64,000 bases of DNA from Symmachiella dynata (lineage in GTDB: Bacteria > Planctomycetota > Planctomycetia > Planctomycetales > Planctomycetaceae). Location of the stretch: positions 936,001 through 1,000,000 of the forward strand of contig NZ_CP036276.1 of the NCBI RefSeq assembly GCF_007747995.1, given 5' to 3'. Shown here piece by piece: positions 1 to 9,099 of the stretch. Both the position numbers and the translations under genes were made by a program. The notes under the pieces were generated by a model. That model was not told the DNA's origin and ran no database searches. It saw nothing but the letters and a program-made list of their open reading frames with translations. Positions within the stretch are counted from its first letter, which is position 1. Every line of letters begins with the position of its first letter.

Positions 1-2121
1 TTTGCCCGCCGGCCGCAGAACAGTCGTCGCGACCCCAGTGCGGCCCACCAATCGTGCTGTCCCAGCACCAACAAGATCCGGTGCCAATTGCGGTTGCCCG
101 GCATGTTCAGCACCGGGGGGCGTGAGGACCAATTGATCGAACAGCGGCATTTTGGGCAAAAATCGATTCAGTACCGCAGCAATGACCACCACGCCAACAA
201 TAGCACCTGCTAGCGAGATCACGGAGCGTTCCAGGATTTTGTAATCCATCGAGGATTGCGGAATGACAAATGTCTGGCTGGCTAAAATCAGCGAGGCGAT
301 CATCAACAGTCCGCCGGAAACGCCAAAGACCGTCAAGCCGGGGATCACAAACAACTCGATCCCGATGCAGATGATTCCGCACAAGAAGAGCACGACCTCC
401 AACCAACCGGCGGTGCCGCCCAGATAACTGGCCCAGAAAAACAATGCAAAACAAACTCCCGCGCCGATACCAAACAGTCCGCTGGGAACATGCAATTCGA
501 TGTAGACACCGATAATACCCAGCACGATCAGCAGCAACTTGACACCTGGCTCGTTGAGCACAAACACCAACGAGTCGACCCACGTCCGACCGACCGCCTG
601 TAACGAAACCTCCGGCGGAATCGAAAGCCGTTCGCGCAACTCTTCCTGATCGGCCACCGGCGCTTCGGCGATCAACAATTCCTCGGCGCGTTCGCCACTG
701 ATGGTCAAAAACATATTGTTGCGGGTTTCAGGAACGATAGCACCCTTGATCCATTCGTCCCCTTTGGCATGAATTTCATCTTCGGTCATATACCACACGC
801 GGCCCGTGTCGCGGTGTTTGACCTGATAAACTTCCGTTTCTTTGATGATCATGGATAAGGCCAACGCTTCGGGCCGATTCTTCTTCCGGGCGAGGTCCTT
901 GGCGTCTTCTTTCAAAACGGTTAAGAGTTTTTCCGGAATGAATTGAAATTCTGCATTGGGGCCTTGCTGCGCAATTACACCAATATCACCGATCTTCGCA
1001 TCCGGATGCATATAGATTTCGTCGCAACCCAACGATATCAAAGCCGCTGCGCTAATGGCTTCGTGGGGAATGTATGCGATGGTCCGAACCTTTTGGCTGT
1101 CTAAATCTGCAATCGTGTGGGCAATTTCCTGGCCCGCAAGTAGAACACCGCCCGGCGAATCAATTTCAAAAATGATCAGATTTGCCCCTTCCGCGACCGC
1201 TTGCTCGACGTGACGCACCACAAAACCTTGCAGGACCGATTCAATGACGTCGTCGATGCGAATCACCCGCACAATAGGGGCATCGCCGCCGGCGGGGTCT
1301 TCCCGCATGGCTTGGCGGGGTAGGCCGTATAATTCGGCCACATCCGATTTGTCCTGTGCCACGGCCGAAACCAAATACCCGCCGTGGGCTGCCTGGCTGC
1401 CGGTGAAGGTTCCGGCTCGACCGGGATTTTTGACTGTTTCGTGTTGAGGGATCGCCACCCGCTCGACACGTTGTAAACGTTCGAATTCACCGGGCAACAC
1501 CAACCGCGTTTCGGTGGCGTCGTTGGGTGGCTCGCCGGATTGAATCTGCACTTGGATGACTTCGACCTGTGGGTCGGTCATCCCCATTGCCAGCGCCGAA
1601 CTGAGCTTGTTGTTGTGCCGGCGATTGACCAGATTCACGACGAAATTTTGTTCATCCGGATCGAGCGGTTTGCCCAAGCCGATATTTCCCAACGCAGCAT
1701 CGGGGTGCATCACAATGTCGTTGCAGGCCAATGCGGCGACGACGTTGTTTCCGGAGACGTCCTGCGGAATCCAGGCGACTTTGCGCAGCCCGGGCAGGTC
1801 TTTGGAGAGAAAATTGGCCAACCCTTGCACGTTGTGAAATTGGCTGGTCCCTTTGGTGATTTCCAGCACCAAGACGCCTTTGCGGCCTTCTTGTTGCGCG
1901 CGGTTTTGTAGCGCCAAGCCCATCCGTTTGACGCGGCCGATTGCCGCATCGTCGATGGTCCCGTCCAGCGTAATGAATTGTCCGATGGCGGCGGCTTGCG
2001 GTTTGGCTTGGTCGACATCCGCATCACCCAGCGCCGCTGAAATGGGGAGAAACGCCGCGAAAGCGCCAAGCAGCCACGCCGCCCGCCGGCGGCGTTCCCG
2101 GTCAATGCACATTTGTTCCAT
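1..2121 (-). CDS. NfeD-like membrane-bound serine protease (ClpP class), 3' end cut by window edge
   Basis: The reading frame opens at an ATG at 2121 (a second in-frame ATG lies at 2112) and is still open at base 1, giving at least 707 residues. After a signal-like N-terminus there are two ClpP/crotonase-fold regions in tandem (about 40-220 and 255-460), then four or more membrane segments (about 550-670) and the start of a C-terminal NfeD/OB region. The second protease region keeps the SPGG motif and a Ser at about residue 357 in the context ISAAALISLGCDEI, as in the long NfeD family that cleaves stomatin-like partners. In the first region the matching segment reads VSGNNVVAALACNDI, so the Ser is shifted or lost and this copy may be inactive. 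Usual partner genes (floA/stomatin) would lie beyond the left edge. Family assignment is firm; the substrate is unknown. Confidence 0.88.
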   Translation of the reverse strand, partial: MEQMCIDRERRRRAAWLLGAFAAFLPISAALGDADVDQAKPQAAAIGQFITLDGTIDDAAIGRVKRMGLALQNRAQQEGRKGVLVLEITKGTSQFHNVQGLANFLSKDLPGLRKVAWIPQDVSGNNVVAALACNDIVMHPDAALGNIGLGKPLDPDEQNFVVNLVNRRHNNKLSSALAMGMTDPQVEVIQVQIQSGEPPNDATETRLVLPGEFERLQRVERVAIPQHETVKNPGRAGTFTGSQAAHGGYLVSAVAQDKSDVAELYGLPRQAMREDPAGGDAPIVRVIRIDDVIESVLQGFVVRHVEQAVAEGANLIIFEIDSPGGVLLAGQEIAHTIADLDSQKVRTIAYIPHEAISAAALISLGCDEIYMHPDAKIGDIGVIAQQGPNAEFQFIPEKLLTVLKEDAKDLARKKNRPEALALSMIIKETEVYQVKHRDTGRVWYMTEDEIHAKGDEWIKGAIVPETRNNMFLTISGERAEELLIAEAPVADQEELRERLSIPPEVSLQAVGRTWVDSLVFVLNEPGVKLLLIVLGIIGVYIELHVPSGLFGIGAGVCFALFFWASYLGGTAGWLEVVLFLCGIICIGIELFVIPGLTVFGVSGGLLMIASLILASQTFVIPQSSMDYKILERSVISLAGAIVGVVVIAAVLNRFLPKMPLFDQLVLTPPGAEHAGQPQLAPDLVGAGTARLVGRTGVATTVLRPAGK

Positions 2122-2377
2122 AGCCACACATTCCGTTTTCCACGAGATGTTATCGATTATCCACCGTCGGCAATCGTCACAAATGCTTTCGCATCCTGAA
2201 TCCCACACCCGTTGCGCGGTGCCGCAGCGGACCCTTCAATTATAGGGCTGTAGAACCTGCCGTCAATTTCTGCTGCACGCGATTGGGCATTCCCGGCGAT
2301 TCCATGCGTTTTTAATGCGGAATCTGGAGCTGCAAAATTCGCTCCTGGCTGAGTGTATCTGGCCACTGAAACACCGA

Positions 2378-2752
2378 TTACGGCGGGTCGTAGCCGCCGG
2401 GGTGGAAGGGATGGCAGCGGGCGATGCGTTTGATTCCTTTCCAGGCACCAACGATCAAACCGTATTTTCGTATCGCCTCAATCATGTATTGACTGCACGA
2501 GGGGTGAAAGCGGCACGTTTGACCGAGTAGCGGGCTGAGCGTCATTTGATACAGCCGTACCACGCCGATCAGGCCCCGGCCGGGCAATTCCAACACCAGT
2601 TTCCAGAACCGGCTTTGTTTGCTGTTGTCTGCCAATTCCAACTCTGCCCATATCAACTGATAAGTTTGGGAAACCTGAACAGAACCGCGCGGAGCTTTAT
2701 GTTGTGATCCGTTTTGCCAACCGCTGAGCAATCCGTCGTAACGACCCGCCAT
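2378..2752 (-). CDS. yidD: YidD membrane-protein insertion efficiency factor
   Basis: The C-terminal 70 residues are a typical Yid[21 protein letters not shown], then the Cys-containing [19 protein letters not shown] stretch and a GGYDPP end. YidD is a small membrane-associated protein thought to help YidC insert proteins. The only in-frame ATG (2752) lies 56 nt inside rnpA and gives 124 residues, about 40 more than the usual size, so the true start may be a TTG downstream of the rnpA stop (for example near 2650). No clear Shine-Dalgarno settles this. The rnpA-yidD order is the common bacterial one; a yidC gene is not in the window. Confidence 0.9.
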   Translation of the reverse strand: MAGRYDGLLSGWQNGSQHKAPRGSVQVSQTYQLIWAELELADNSKQSRFWKLVLELPGRGLIGVVRLYQMTLSPLLGQTCRFHPSCSQYMIEAIRKYGLIVGAWKGIKRIARCHPFHPGGYDPP

Positions 2753-3059
2753 AGTCCGCCAGTGTGCTCTTGGCCCCTTGCCGGGGAATCAGAATCAAGT
2801 CCATTCCAGTGGGCAAATCATGTTGATTCAACCGAAATGCCTCACGCAGCAAGCGTTTGATCCGCGACCGTCGGACAGCATTGCCATGTTTCTTGGAGAC
2901 ACTCAGCCCGATGCGGGTCTGTCCCACGTCGTTGGCAGCGGCAAAGATTAACAAGTGGTTATCTCCCGCACGCTGCTTGAGATCGTACACCCGTGTGAAG
3001 TCTGAGGAACTTCGCAAATGTTGTGGCTTGCGGAATGTGTAACGGCGGGTGATGGGCAT
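2697..3059 (-). CDS. rnpA: Ribonuclease P protein component
   Basis: This 120-residue basic protein carries the signature [20 protein letters not shown], the RNR motif that contacts RNase P RNA, preceded by the conserved IGLSVSKK strand. It partners the RNase P RNA in 5' maturation of tRNA. The length is normal. Usually rpmH (ribosomal protein L34) lies directly upstream. Here the 120 bases upstream of 3059 contain no L34-like frame, and the next gene is an ABC ATPase on the same strand, so the rpmH-rnpA linkage is broken at this locus. Confidence 0.95.
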   Translation of the reverse strand: MPITRRYTFRKPQHLRSSSDFTRVYDLKQRAGDNHLLIFAAANDVGQTRIGLSVSKKHGNAVRRSRIKRLLREAFRLNQHDLPTGMDLILIPRQGAKSTLADYGGSLRRIAQRLAKRITT

Positions 3060-3182
3060 TTGTGGGTGAGTGGCTCGTGGCCGGTGGTCAGTGGCCAGAC
3101 AATAAAGTAGGCAGCGTTACCGGTTGAGCTTACCACAATCGAGATGGCGTTGGCCACGATTGAGTGGGCAAATTACGGGGGA

Positions 3183-3848
3183 TCACGCGTTGTGGATTTG
3201 ACCGTCGCGAATCGTCAGCACCAAGTCGGCGGGGTCGATGAAACTGCGATCGTGCGTAACGATCACGATCGTCGACTGTTGTTCGCTGCACAATTCGCGG
3301 AGGTGACGATAAATCTCCGCGCCGCTGTCGCTGTCCAATTCTCCCGTCGGCTCATCGGCTAAGACCAACAGCGGCCGTTTGAGCAGTGCGCGGGCGATGG
3401 CTACGCGTTGTTGTTCTCCTCCCGAAAGTTGATTCGGGCGATGTTCCAAACGATCACCCAAGCCCACCCGTTTGAGCAATCGCACCGCCTCCTCGCGCCG
3501 CTGGGCGGAGATGCCTCCCGGTAAAAAAGGAACCAGTACGTTGTCGACCGCATTCAGGTTGTTGAGCAGATTGAAGTTTTGGAAAATGAATCCCACGTCA
3601 TCTCGGCGAAAGGCATTCCGCTGCCGCGCGGAGAGTGCCGACAATGCCCGTCCATTCACAGAAATCTCACCCGACGCCGGTTCATCCAACGCACCGAGCA
3701 AATACAACAAACTGCTCTTGCCGCTACCCGACGGCCCCACGATGAACGTAAACGCCCCCGCGGGAATATCACACGACACCCCACGCAGCGCATGCACCAC
3801 AGTTTCACCCGCCAGGTAATCTTGCCGGACGTCCCGAATTTCAATCAT
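3183..3848 (-). CDS. ABC transporter ATP-binding protein, LolD/MacB type
   Basis: A 221-residue nucleotide-binding subunit with Walker A (GPSGSGKSS, about residue 39), Q-loop (FIFQNFNLL), signature LSGGEQQ, Walker B plus D-loop ([13 protein letters not shown]) and switch His (VTHD). The EPTGELD sequence and the length match the MacB/LolD/FtsE group that drives mechanotransmission-type exporters. It follows the permease gene at 4068-5456 on the same strand, with a 219 bp repeat-bearing gap, and the two likely form one transporter. The substrate cannot be read from sequence; lipoprotein release or peptide/antibiotic export are the usual roles. Confidence 0.9.
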   Translation of the reverse strand: MIEIRDVRQDYLAGETVVHALRGVSCDIPAGAFTFIVGPSGSGKSSLLYLLGALDEPASGEISVNGRALSALSARQRNAFRRDDVGFIFQNFNLLNNLNAVDNVLVPFLPGGISAQRREEAVRLLKRVGLGDRLEHRPNQLSGGEQQRVAIARALLKRPLLVLADEPTGELDSDSGAEIYRHLRELCSEQQSTIVIVTHDRSFIDPADLVLTIRDGQIHNA

Positions 3849-3875
3849 ATTCTTTCACGTCCCGGTGCAAATAGC

Positions 3876-3908
3876 CACAGATTGAACACAGATTAAACAC
3901 AGATTTCG
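3876..3908. repeat. Three 11-nt iterated units (undecamer family)
   Basis: Three back-to-back units CACAGATTGAA, CACAGATTAAA and CACAGATTTCG lie just upstream of the ABC ATPase start codon. The same oligomer, reversed and slightly diverged, recurs at 62251-62282. No coding potential. Confidence 0.75.
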
Positions 3909-3990
3909 TCGCGTACTTTTTCACCATGGGTGTTAAATAGGCCTTAGGCTATAGACCGTAGACTGTAGGAAATGCATTGGCTACCCAATC

Positions 3991-4043
3991 CTAAAGCCTA
4001 TGGTCTAAAGCCTATGGTCTAAAGCCTCCGTGCCTCCGTGGTG
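3991..4043. repeat. Heptamer-iterated repeat followed by a nonamer-type unit
   Basis: CTAAAGC and CTATGGT alternate (five heptamers, a perfect 14-nt direct repeat) from 3991. They run into CCTCCGTG CCTCCGTGG, which matches the 9-nt family seen at 62323-62349. A reversed, decayed heptamer run lies at about 3944-3974, so the locus can fold back on itself. It occupies the gap between the two transporter genes. Confidence 0.7.
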
Positions 4044-4067
4044 ATTAAAAAATTCGCGCCGCTTCAA

Positions 4068-5456
4068 TCAGCCGCGGCGGATGGCCTCCATGGGGGTCAT
4101 TCGTGCAGCCAAGTAGGCGGGGTACAGGCCGCCGGCGATGCCCAAGAGAGTACTGAACGCGACGCTTGCCGACAGCAAACCCGGACCGGCGTAGAGATAG
4201 ACGCGCTCCGCCCAGTAATAATTAATCACCAGCGTCGCCACCCAGCCGATGGCTGCGCCGATTACGCCGCCGGTGACACCCAAGATTCCGCTTTCCAATC
4301 CAATCAACAGCAAGATGTCCCGCCGGGACCAACCGTTCGCCTTGAGGATTCCAAACTCAATCGAACGCTCAGTGACGCTCATCAGCATCGTATTCAGAAT
4401 ACTCACCACGGCGATCGTAATGCCAATGCCTGTCATGATGACTAAAAAAATGTCGAGGTCCGCACTGAACTTTTCGAAGTCATTGGTCCAATCTTCGACG
4501 CTGCGGATTTCCAAAGGCAATTCTTCCGCAGGATCGACGGTCCCGTCGTCGGTTTCGTTTTCTTGAGACAGAGCAACCTCGCTCGACGGTTCTTGTGGAG
4601 CAACCGACTCGCCGTTGGTTGTTGCGGGGGGCGTAAACAACCTATTGAGCCATTGTGCCAAAGCTCCGCCTTGCCCATTCACTGCAGTGGTCGGCTGCGC
4701 GCCCATGGCCATGTTCAACAGGCTATTCGGGTCGACGGCATCCAACTTGCGACCGCGAAACCGATCCTGAACGGCGGCGATGACCGCTTCGCTGTTGGCT
4801 CCTTCAGCCAATTCGACATAGTAGGCCGAAACGGTATCCTGCCCGGTCCGCGAGATTCGCCGCACGGCATCGACATCTAAAATGATCGTCACATCCAGGA
4901 ACAACGAGTTGCAATCATAAATCCCCACGATGGTCAAATTGTTTCCATCGACCCGGAGCGTGTCTCCCAACTGCTTGTCGAACTCCTCGGCGATGCTGCG
5001 GCTGATGACCGTGTTGAGCGTGCCGTTATCGGACGGCGTTAAAAACCGCCCCTCTTCGAGGGCATCGCGATAGACACCGTGCCGCAACTGTGTTCGGGTG
5101 GCGATATCGGTTCCGAAGAGAAACCGCGGCGGGCTGAAGACCTGTTTGCCTTCGATGATTTGCGCTCGGTTCCAGACTTCGGCATTCACGACCCCCACCC
5201 CGGGCGTGTCGGCAATGTCCGCTCCCCAGGCAGAGGGGAGTTTGGAAAACAACGGAATCGGCGCTCCGGGCTGCACGGCGATCAAGCCGGGAATGCGTTC
5301 GAAGGTGTCGTGGATCATGCGATCCAGGCCGTTGGCCACGGAAAACAGCCCGACCATAGCAGCAATCGCCACGGTCAGTCCGATCAACGACAACAGTGTC
5401 CGCAACGGGCGGGTCAACAAATTCCGGAGCGAAAAGTGGAGCAATGGAGTCATCAA
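4068..5456 (-). CDS. ABC transporter permease, MacB/FtsX type
   Basis: This 462-residue protein has one N-terminal membrane segment (about 22-42), a large periplasmic MacB_PCD-like domain (about 45-335) and three C-terminal segments of an FtsX domain (about 338-362, 383-410, 425-448), ending in the characteristic ARMTPMEAIRRG coupling-helix region. The periplasmic domain contains a Pro/Glu/Asp-rich insertion near 275-320 absent from compact family members. It acts with the ATPase encoded downstream. Whether the substrate is a lipoprotein, peptide or drug is unknown, and no membrane-fusion protein gene is adjacent. Confidence 0.88.
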   Translation of the reverse strand: MMTPLLHFSLRNLLTRPLRTLLSLIGLTVAIAAMVGLFSVANGLDRMIHDTFERIPGLIAVQPGAPIPLFSKLPSAWGADIADTPGVGVVNAEVWNRAQIIEGKQVFSPPRFLFGTDIATRTQLRHGVYRDALEEGRFLTPSDNGTLNTVISRSIAEEFDKQLGDTLRVDGNNLTIVGIYDCNSLFLDVTIILDVDAVRRISRTGQDTVSAYYVELAEGANSEAVIAAVQDRFRGRKLDAVDPNSLLNMAMGAQPTTAVNGQGGALAQWLNRLFTPPATTNGESVAPQEPSSEVALSQENETDDGTVDPAEELPLEIRSVEDWTNDFEKFSADLDIFLVIMTGIGITIAVVSILNTMLMSVTERSIEFGILKANGWSRRDILLLIGLESGILGVTGGVIGAAIGWVATLVINYYWAERVYLYAGPGLLSASVAFSTLLGIAGGLYPAYLAARMTPMEAIRRG

Positions 5457-5751
5457 ATTTCGTGCTCAGTGGAATTCGTAGGAAGAGATCGGCAGAGCTG
5501 CGGTGCAGAATGGTTTGACGGTACGCATCACCCCGCCTGCCGTCAATCGTATGCGGCGGATCGCACAATGCAACCCGTTACAATTCCGCAATCCGCTATA
5601 AATTCACGTGTCTGTTCCATAAAATAGCGTTTTCACCTGCGCAAACCTCAGATGATTGACGCTAAGGGTGCAGGGGATTACAAATGGCTTGCAGAAAAAC
5701 CGGTGACCGGCACTATAGATTCACGATCCCCCCGTTTGAGCGTTCCTGTCC

Positions 5752-6705
5752 ATGTCCGTCGATTATTACAAAACCTTGGAGATTTCCCGCGAAGCCTCGG
5801 CGGACGAGATCCGTAAGGCGTACAAGAAGATGGCACGCAAGTATCATCCCGATTTGAACCCGGATGATGCGGTCGCCCAACAAAAATTCAACGAAATCCA
5901 AGAAGCGTACGACGTTCTCAACGATTCTGACAAACGCGAACAATACGACCGTTACGGCACCGCTTTTAAGGGAGGCCAAGGTCCGCAGCCGGGGTATAGC
6001 TATAGCTGGAAAGAAGGCTCCGGTGGGCCGGGCGGATTCAGTGATCTGGACCTGGGCGACCTCTTCGGGGGACAAGTCGACCTGGGGGGCATGTTCGGCG
6101 GGGGTGGCAGCCCATTTGGACGCCAAACCGGCCCGCGCGGCCGCCGCCAGCGGGCAACAAAAGGCCAGGATCACCGCCTGGAAATCGATATCCCCTTTCA
6201 TGTTGCCGCCGAAGGGGGCGAGCATCGTCTGGAACTGAGCCGTGACGGCAAGCCGGAACGCCTGAACATCAAGATTCCCGCCGGCGTCGACAACGGCAGC
6301 GTCATCCGGCTCGCCGGCGAAGGCAGCCCCGGCTCCGGCGGCGGTCAGAACGGCGACCTGCTGGTCACCATTCGTGTCGCACCCCACCCCTATTTTAAAC
6401 GGGATGGAAACAATATTCTGGTGGAGGTCCCCATCACAGTTTCCGAGGCGGTCTTGGGGGCCAAGGTGGATGTTCCCACCCTGAATGACGGCAACGTGCT
6501 TCTGACTGTCCCGGCCGGTTCCTCAAGCGGCACGAAATTGCGGCTCCGCGAAAAAGGTGTGCCCGACCGCAAGACCAAAGTCCGCGGCGATCAGTTCGTC
6601 ACTTTGAAAATCATCGCCCCGCAAAATCTCGGATCCAAGGCCGATCAGTTGATGCGGCAATTCGCCGACTACGAAAAAACCAATCCCCGCGAAAACCTCT
6701 GGTAA
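5752..6705 (+). CDS. DnaJ-family co-chaperone without zinc finger (CbpA-like)
   Basis: A 317-residue type II J-protein: J domain at 1-70 with HPD at 32-34, a Gly/Phe-rich linker (about 75-125, including DLFGG and GGMFGGGG), then the two-part C-terminal substrate-binding domain (about 140-310). The CxxCxGxG zinc-binding repeats of true DnaJ are missing. It should stimulate DnaK ATPase and deliver substrates. It stands alone on the plus strand, divergent from the transporter operon with about 295 bp between, in which no gene is seen. Confidence 0.92.
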   Translation: MSVDYYKTLEISREASADEIRKAYKKMARKYHPDLNPDDAVAQQKFNEIQEAYDVLNDSDKREQYDRYGTAFKGGQGPQPGYSYSWKEGSGGPGGFSDLDLGDLFGGQVDLGGMFGGGGSPFGRQTGPRGRRQRATKGQDHRLEIDIPFHVAAEGGEHRLELSRDGKPERLNIKIPAGVDNGSVIRLAGEGSPGSGGGQNGDLLVTIRVAPHPYFKRDGNNILVEVPITVSEAVLGAKVDVPTLNDGNVLLTVPAGSSSGTKLRLREKGVPDRKTKVRGDQFVTLKIIAPQNLGSKADQLMRQFADYEKTNPRENLW

Positions 6706-6812
6706 TCGCTCCCATAGTTGGTAGGCTCGTAGGATTGGTTTCAATTGCGCGATCAGACACCGATTGCCAAACGGCCGACGCTGACATGACCCTGGAAAGG
6801 CAGACCGGAAAT

Positions 6813-7196
6813 ATGACCGCCGCACAACGGTGTTTTATCGTTTTCATTTGCGGACTGTCGGTAGTTCCCGGATCACTGTCCGCACAGGACAAGCCAACGA
6901 CAGTCCCGGCAGACACGCCCGCCACACAAGGCCTTCGTGAGGTCGATCCTGCGAACCTAGAGGAGAAGCGGCAGCTCACCTTTACGGTGGGAGTGATGGT
7001 CCTGCTCGGCATCACAATCACCGGGCTGGGGCTGTTATTGGTCGTAATTCTGTGGGGGCACCGCGTCCGCCGAAAATCCCGCGCACCGCTCCCCGAAGCT
7101 TCGCGGGGTGACGACCTGTTCTATCTAAAAACCGGCAATAAACCACAGCCGGATACGACGGTCATTCCCCCCAAACAGTCGCCCAACGATGAGTGA
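6813..7196 (+). CDS. Small signal-peptide, single-TM protein of unknown function
   Basis: From the ATG at 6813 the product has a signal peptide (hydrophobic core CFIVFICGLSVVPG, likely cleavage after SLSA), a short acidic region, one membrane segment (VMVLLGITITGLGLLLVVIL) followed by the positive HRVRRKSR, and a hydrophilic tail. In-frame ATGs upstream at 6735 and 6786 would hide the signal peptide inside a longer N-terminus, so 6813 is preferred. The topology suggests an outside loop, one membrane crossing and a cytoplasmic tail. No family recognised. Confidence 0.6.
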   Translation: MTAAQRCFIVFICGLSVVPGSLSAQDKPTTVPADTPATQGLREVDPANLEEKRQLTFTVGVMVLLGITITGLGLLLVVILWGHRVRRKSRAPLPEASRGDDLFYLKTGNKPQPDTTVIPPKQSPNDE

Positions 7197-7233
7197 TCCT
7201 GGGGCGGCTGGCAGCGACGTTGGCAATGCATCA

Positions 7234-7256
7234 GGGTGCCATTGGCTTAGCCAGTG
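7234..7256. repeat. Single copy of the GGGTGCCACTGG hairpin family
   Basis: GGGTGCC followed by the near-palindrome ATTGGC-TTA-GCCAGT, related to the arms at 14972-15077, 51674-51697 and 63104-63175. It lies between the small membrane protein and the AtuA gene. A decayed partner (CACTGGCACAC) lies near 7290. Confidence 0.55.
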
Positions 7257-7352
7257 CGAGACACATTTTGCTGAATGATGGACAGACACTGGCACACTGA
7301 CGGAACATGAAATCGTGACCAAATTCGATAAAAAGCGGCGGCGGAATCGATC

Positions 7353-8735
7353 ATGACAAGCATTCGAGTGGGCAATGCCGCTGGCTTTTGGGGCGACAAT
7401 CTCGACGCGCCGCGGCTGCTGTGCGAATCCGGGCAGCTGGATTACCTCACGCTGGAATACTTGGCGGAACTCACGCTCTCCATTTTGGCACATCTCAAGT
7501 CGCGAGATCACAATGCCGGTTTCGTCAGCGATTTTCCCACCGTGGTGGAAAGTCTGATTCCCCAGTTGCGCGCGCAACCGAATCTAAAAATCGTCACCAA
7601 CGCCGGCGGCATGCACCCCTCTGCCTGTGCCGCCGCCGTCTCGGGAATTCTCCAAAAAGCGGGCATGAACGACGTGCGCGTCGCCGCTGTGGCGGGCGAT
7701 GATCTGTTGCCGCAACTCGATACGTACCTCGCCGCCGGTGAGCCGTTTCAGAACCTAGAGACCGGCGAGGCGCTGGATCAAATCCGTCCGCAAATCGCCA
7801 GCGCCAATGCGTATCTCGGCGCAGCGGGAATTGTCCAGGCGCTTCGACAGGAGGCGAGAATCGTCGTCACCGGTCGCGTGGCCGATGCGTCACTGACCGT
7901 CGGGCCGGCCGTGCATGAATTCGGCTGGGACTGGACCGATTGGAATTCCTTGGCGGCGGCCACGGTTGCGGGGCATCTGATCGAGTGCGGCGCGCAGGCA
8001 ACCGGCGGTATGTTTTCGGAGTGGGATCGCCACGGCGCGCCGCTCGCGCTGGCGAACGTCGGTTACCCGATTGCGGAAATCTCTGACGGCGGCGATGTCG
8101 TAATCACCAAACCTTCTGGGACTGAGGGGGCGGTCACCGTCGCCACCGTGGCGGAGCAACTGGTGTACGAAATCGGCGATCCGGCGCACTACCTGACCCC
8201 CGACGTCGATGCTGATTTTTCGCAGGTGACACTCACACAAATCGGCGAGGACCGCGTTGCTGTTGCCGGGGCGCAGGGCGGACCTGCACCGGAGAACTTT
8301 AAGGTTTCGTTGGCCTATCGCGATGGATATATGGCGACCGGGAGTTTGGTGATTTGTGGACGCGGCGCCATCGCCAAGGCGCGTGCGTGCGGACAAATCA
8401 TCCTCGACCGTGTGGCCCGCGCCGGGGTGCATTTGCAGCGGACAAACATCGAAACACTCGGCGGCGGCGACAGCGTCCCGGGCGGGTGGCCCGATCGACC
8501 GGAGCCGTGGGAGGTCGTGCTGCGTGTCACGGCGCACGATCCGTCAAAGCCCAACCTGGAACGATTTCTCCGCGAATTTGCTCCGCTCGTCACGGCCGGT
8601 CCCCCTGGTGTGACAGGGTACACCGGTCCGCGTCCCAAGCCGTATCCGGTGATGGCCTATTGGCCAACGTTGATCGCCCAGACGCGCGTCACCCCGCAGG
8701 TCGAAGTCCGCGCCGCTGGAGATTGGACACGATGA
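7353..8735 (+). CDS. AtuA-like protein, DUF1446 domain (acyclic terpene utilisation family)
   Basis: This 460-residue protein shows the DUF1446 pattern: N-terminal GNAAGFWGDN, TNAGGMHP, TGRVADASLTVGPA, a central GGMFSEWD and C-terminal GPPGVTGYTGPRP. The family is named after Pseudomonas AtuA, needed for growth on citronellol-type terpenes, but its chemistry is not established and most members lie in unrelated contexts. The next gene overlaps by 4 nt (ATGA) and encodes the AtuA C-terminal domain separately, so the two probably work as one protein. The role here is inferred only from the family. Confidence 0.85.
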   Translation: MTSIRVGNAAGFWGDNLDAPRLLCESGQLDYLTLEYLAELTLSILAHLKSRDHNAGFVSDFPTVVESLIPQLRAQPNLKIVTNAGGMHPSACAAAVSGILQKAGMNDVRVAAVAGDDLLPQLDTYLAAGEPFQNLETGEALDQIRPQIASANAYLGAAGIVQALRQEARIVVTGRVADASLTVGPAVHEFGWDWTDWNSLAAATVAGHLIECGAQATGGMFSEWDRHGAPLALANVGYPIAEISDGGDVVITKPSGTEGAVTVATVAEQLVYEIGDPAHYLTPDVDADFSQVTLTQIGEDRVAVAGAQGGPAPENFKVSLAYRDGYMATGSLVICGRGAIAKARACGQIILDRVARAGVHLQRTNIETLGGGDSVPGGWPDRPEPWEVVLRVTAHDPSKPNLERFLREFAPLVTAGPPGVTGYTGPRPKPYPVMAYWPTLIAQTRVTPQVEVRAAGDWTR

Positions 8736-9091
8736 ACAACACAATATCCCTCAAAGAAATCGCACACGCCCGCTCGGGCGATAAAGGGACCGGCGCCAAC
8801 GTCGGCGTGATCGCCTATACCGCCGCCGGATATGCGTTCCTGGAGCAAGAACTCACATCCGAACGTCTAACTAAACATCTGCACGAATTGCATCCACAAG
8901 GCGTCCAACGTTACTCGCTGCCCGGGATCCGGGCCTACAATTTTGTTTTACCCAGCATTCTCGACGGTGGCGCGAGTCGTTCGTTGCGGATCGACAGCCA
9001 AGGCAAGGTGCTGGCGCTGGCGGTACTCGAAATGCAATTGCCGCGTCCGGAGAACTTGGCACAGATGCAACCGAAATCACACCAGAGCTAG
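8732..9091 (+). CDS. AtuA C-terminal-domain protein
   Basis: A 119-residue protein starting at the ATG of an ATGA overlap with the preceding gene, which indicates translational coupling. It carries the family motif ARSGDKGTGANVGVIAYT near the N-terminus and RAYNFVLPSILDGGASRSLR in the middle, matching the C-terminal domain that is fused to DUF1446 in full-length AtuA proteins. It is probably a subunit of the same complex. Confidence 0.82.
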   Translation: MNNTISLKEIAHARSGDKGTGANVGVIAYTAAGYAFLEQELTSERLTKHLHELHPQGVQRYSLPGIRAYNFVLPSILDGGASRSLRIDSQGKVLALAVLEMQLPRPENLAQMQPKSHQS

Positions 9092-9099
9092 GTCAGACT

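Noticed and set aside
1540-2245. Plus-strand ORFs opposite the NfeD gene
   Set aside because: The minus strand encodes a recognisable protease with membrane segments; the plus frames are antisense.
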